From Tubiluchus corallicola (lineage: Eukaryota; Priapulida; Priapulimorpha; Priapulimorphida; Tubiluchidae): a stretch of DNA of 53,231 bases. A program made the translations under genes and the position numbers. The DNA is taken from the NCBI GenBank assembly GCA_030141605.1, contig JAQGDQ010001236.1, forward strand, positions 1-53,231. The letters run 5' to 3'. Positions 49,998 to 53,231 of the stretch are shown here, piece after piece (position 1 is the first letter of the stretch; the number at the start of each line of letters is the position of its first letter). The notes under the pieces are model-generated. The model saw only the letters and a program-made list of their open reading frames with translations, was not told the DNA's origin and made no database searches.

Positions 49998-51022
49998 TTT
50001 TTTTATGTTCTTTGGTTTGATACAATTCTTTATGTTCTTTTGCCTTGTTCTTTCTTTATGTTCTTTGGCTTGACCCAAAGAACCAAAGGTCAAGCCTGAT
50101 TTTAAATTTCTGAACTTCTACACTTCGCTACACTAAAATGTGCTAAACTCGTTCGCTCAGTAATTCGCTCTCTCAAACAGAGCCCATTTTTACGTTTCGC
50201 TGCGTTTGAAGTTTTACGAAATTTTAAATAGGGCGGTCGTATTCTGCTTCGCAGAATTGGTAATTTATAATTGTCGTCTTTTCTCTTTTCTCTCTTATCT
50301 TTTCTCTCTTATCTTTTCTCTTATTAAATCTTTCGCTGTTTTTCTATCAAAAGCCTTTAAGGGCGGTCGTATTCTGCTATGCAGAATTTTAATTTTGCTG
50401 TTTTTCTCTTCTCTTTTCTCTTTTATCTTTTATCTTTTATCTTATTAAATCTTTTCTCTTTTGTTCTTTTTTTTATGTTCTTTGGTTTGATACAATTCTT
50501 TATGTTCTTTCTTTATGTTCTTTTCTTATGTTCTTTCTTTATGTTCTTTCTTTATGTTCTTTTCTTATGTTCTTTTCTTATGTTCTTTCTTTATGTTCTT
50601 TCTTTATGTTCTTTCTTTATGTTCTTTTGCCTTGATGCAAAAGAACCAAAAGATCAAGCCTGATTTTAAATTTCTGAACTTCTACACTTCGCTACACTAA
50701 AATGTGCTAAACTCGTTCGCTCAGTAATTCGCTCTCTCAAACAGAGCCCATTTTTACGTTTCGCTGCGTTTGAAGTTTTACGAAATTTTAAATAGGGCGG
50801 TCGTATTCTGCTTCGCAGAATTTTAATTTTGCTGTTTCTCTTCTCTCTTTTATCTTTTCTCTTTTATCTTTTATCTTTTATCTTTTTCTGTTAAAAGCCT
50901 TTAAGGGCGGTCGTATTCTGCTTCGCAGAATTTTAATTTTGCTGTTTCTCTTCTATCTGTTATCTTTTATCTTTTATCTTTTATCTTTTATCTTTTAAGG
51001 GCGTTTGTATTCTGCTATGCAG
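49998..51022 (+). repeat. Composite repeat block 6
   Basis: Two type D elements (about 50098-50228 and 50660-50792) and palindromes near 50245, 50376, 50807, 50918 and 51012. A run of ATGTTCTTTC-type 10-14 bp units fills 50470-50630, with TTTTATC heptamers. The last palindrome is 16 bp before the stop of the fibre wreck at 51035. Confidence 0.85.
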
Positions 51023-51034
51023 AATTAGTAATTA

Positions 51035-53231
51035 CTACTTTTTCAATTGTTTTACTTCGTTAAGAAGTTTTTCTATTTGGGTCTGTTGTTTTTTTGCTTG
51101 TGTTTGTTGTTGCTCTATCTGTGTTTGTTGTTTTTCTATTTGTGTTTGTTGTTTTTTTGCTTGTGTTTGTTGTTGCTCTATCTGTGTTTGTTGTTTTTTT
51201 GCCTGTGTTTGTTGTTGCTCTATTTGGGTCTGTTGTTTTTTTGCCTGTGTTTGTTGTTGTTGTATTTGGGTTTGTTGTTTTTCTATTTGGGTCTGTTGTT
51301 TTTTTGCTTGTGTTTGTTGTTTTTCTATTTGGGTTTGTTGTTTTTCTATTTGGGTTTGTTGTTTTTCTATTTGGGTTTGTTGTTTTTCTATTTGGGTTTG
51401 TTGTTTTTCTATTTGTGTTTGTTGTTTTTCTATTTGTGTCTGTTGTTTTTTTGCCTGTGTTTGTTGTTTTTCTATTTGTGTCTGTTGTTTTTTTGCTTGG
51501 GTTTGTTGTTGCTCTATTTGTGTTTGTTGTTGTTCTGCTTGTGTTTGTTGTTGCTCTATTTGTGTTTGTTGTTTTTCTATTTGGGTCTGTTGTTTTTTTG
51601 CTTGTGTTTGTTGTTTTTTTGCCTGTGTTTGTTGTTTTTTTGCCTGTGTTTGTTGTTGTTGTATTTGGGTTTGTCTATTTGGGTCTGTTGTTTTTCTGCC
51701 TGTGTTTGTTGTTTTTCTATTTGTGTTTGTTGTTGTTCTATTTGGGTCGATAGTTCTTGTATGGCTTTTATCATAGGGGCTATGAGTTGGTCGTAGGCAA
51801 AGCTCATTTCTTGGTGGTTGATGTCGGGGTTGTTCACCTCTGTGTCCTTCACACCCGAAAACACCATAGGGTCTATGAGCTTGAGCATCTCTTGGGCTAC
51901 TATCCCCCTGTGCCAGCGTTTGCCTGCCTTGCTCCCCTTGGCGTGCTCCTTAGCATCGTATACGCGCTCGCCTTTCTCGTCTGTTTTGAATACTTCTCTT
52001 TCTTCTGCCTCTGCTGCTCCTTCTCTTTTTTCTTTTACTTTTTCTCTTATCCAATATTGGTCTCTATTGTTGCCTCTCCATTTGCGGGTTTTTATCTGCT
52101 TTACAAAGTCCAGTCCCAGCTCATTATCGGCTATGTCTATCTTATCTCGCTCGTCGGAACTTACCGTGCTGCCATTGCCTAGTTTCACAGTAGTATTAGA
52201 GTTCCCAAGCACCATAGTGTAGTCTGCTGATACATATGAATTGTATCCCAGTGCGGTGGAATGGATGCCACTGGCTGTTGCATTGTATCCCAGTGCGGAG
52301 GAAAAGCTTCCACTGGCTTCTGTATAGTATCCCAGTGCGGTGGAATAGGTGCCACTGGCTGTTGCATTGTATCCCAGTGCGGTGGAACCGCTGCCACTGG
52401 CTTCTGCAAATCGTCCCAGTGCGGTGGAATTGCTGTTACTGGCTTCTGCAAGTATCCCAGTGCGGTGGATGTGCAGGCTTTTGCACTTGGTCCCAGTGCG
52501 GTGGAAGAGTACCTAGTGGCATCTGCCAGTTCCCACTGCGGTGGACTGGTGGCCACTGGTTGTTGCTGCTCGTCCCAGTGCGGTGGAGTGGCTGCCACTG
52601 GCTGTTGCTTAGCGTCCCATGCGGTGGAAGAGTTGCCACTGGCTTGTGCTGGCGTCCCAGTGCGGTGGATAAGTGCACTTAGGCGTTGCTTCGTTTCCCA
52701 GTGCGGTGGAATCTTGGGCACTGGCTGTTGCTTGATATCCCAGTGCGGTGGAACTGGTACCACTTGATTCGGCACTATCTCCTATTTGCACCTGTTGGGT
52801 AGAACTACCCCTTGTAGCATCCCTCAACCCCTTACTGGTGGCTAAGGTGTTGCTGTCGTTAAGCGTGGGGCTGTCGCTTTTCACTACTCCTATCAGCTCC
52901 CCGTTGCTATTTACGGCAGGTATTTGTATGCGTGGGTCATTCGTGGAGCTTATCTCCAAATTGCCGCCCAGTGTGCCGTCGGTAGCTGCTGTGTAGTGGG
53001 TGCGTGTTGGTTTAGTAGACCCGTCTAAGTACAGCCTATCGCCTGCGGGTGTTTCTTTTAGCTTCAAGCTAATAGGCAGTGTTATGTTAGTAGCTCCTTC
53101 GTAGATAGCTATCTTACCCCCCACATAGCATATACCGGGTGCTACATCGTAGTTGCTAGCGTTGGGGCTTACTTCCATACCACTAAGTATACAGTCGTCG
53201 AGGTTGCCTAGTATGCCTTCCTCTAATGCTT
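51035..53231 (-). pseudogene. Tail-fibre wreck 4 with expanded heptad coiled coil; 5' end beyond the window
   Basis: From the window edge leftward, 53231-52871 is nearly identical to the 5' section of the prophage fibre (30715-31075; one difference seen). A joint SDSPTLNDSNTLATSK and a head region of about a dozen 42-bp units follow, with several small deletions that shift the frame (near 52670, 52617, 52530 and 52480-52450). The S74 domain (SDERDKIDIADNE to QEMLKLID, from about 52160) is open and nearly identical to fibre 2. A long Gln-rich heptad array follows, with a 7-bp deletion near 51675. The end (KLLNEVKQLKK, stop 51035-51037) is that of fibre 2. Confidence 0.8.
51064..51757 (-). repeat. 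21-bp minisatellite encoding Gln-rich heptads
   Basis: About 32 units of 21 bp. In the sense direction each unit encodes QTQIEKQ, QTQAKKQ, QTQIEQQ or close variants. Fibre 2 has about three such units at the same place and the prophage fibre about one. One unit, near 51675, has lost 7 bp, which shifts the frame. Confidence 0.85.

Noticed and set aside
51047-51796. Open plus-strand frame of 249 codons, Leu/Phe/Cys-rich
   Set aside because: It is the antisense of the Gln-rich heptad minisatellite. The composition is purely a product of the 21-bp repeat.

Overview
The window comes from an AT-rich chromosome of the phylum Bacteroidota. This is judged from the protein families, from -7 promoter elements of the TAnnTTTG type, and from the near absence of Shine-Dalgarno sites. 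The species cannot be named from this sequence. The order Cytophagales is a guess.

Region 1 (1-12575) is ordinary chromosome: the start of a nucleotide-sugar epimerase/decarboxylase, a secreted aldose 1-epimerase, HtpG, a short-chain dehydrogenase, a decayed transposase, a methyltransferase broken by one frameshift in a run of nine A, a remnant of a second dehydrogenase, FabG, an aspartate-type aminotransferase, and a plus-strand group of four genes ending in protein-L-isoaspartate methyltransferase.

Region 2 (about 12576-40696) is a roughly 28 kb Mu-like transposable prophage with a contractile tail. Both ends carry related transposase-binding-like sites and a short inverted repeat, and are flanked by the direct repeat TGCC. 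A rightward repressor (39606) faces a leftward early operon: a Ner-like protein, MuA transposase, a MuB-like ATPase, a second ATPase, a DUF3164 protein and a GemA-like protein. Morphogenesis genes diverge from 24.8 kb. Leftward lie protease/scaffold, capsid, sheath, tube, tail chaperone (with a -1 frameshift extension), tape measure, gp36, portal, a broken gpF, gpG, a tail protein, amidase, holin and small lysis-type genes. Rightward lie terminase, spike, baseplate, hub and a tail fibre with YadA-like head repeats and an S74 chaperone domain.

Region 3 (40697-42547) is a hairpin-rich non-coding stretch, a GntR/UTRA regulator and a lipoprotein gene cut short by a repeat.

Region 4 (about 42.5 kb to the window end) is the most unusual part. 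It is a leftward series of further tail-fibre genes and fibre wrecks, separated by 1-2 kb blocks of palindromic and tandem repeats. The same repeat families sit at module boundaries inside the prophage and are absent from region 1. The last fibre wreck matches the 5' part of the prophage fibre gene over 361 bp with a single difference seen. It then leaves the prophage sequence at a linker motif shared by all the fibres, and its coiled-coil tail has expanded to about 32 heptads. I read the locus as a store or graveyard of tail-fibre cassettes that exchange segments with the prophage fibre. That is inference and needs genome comparison.
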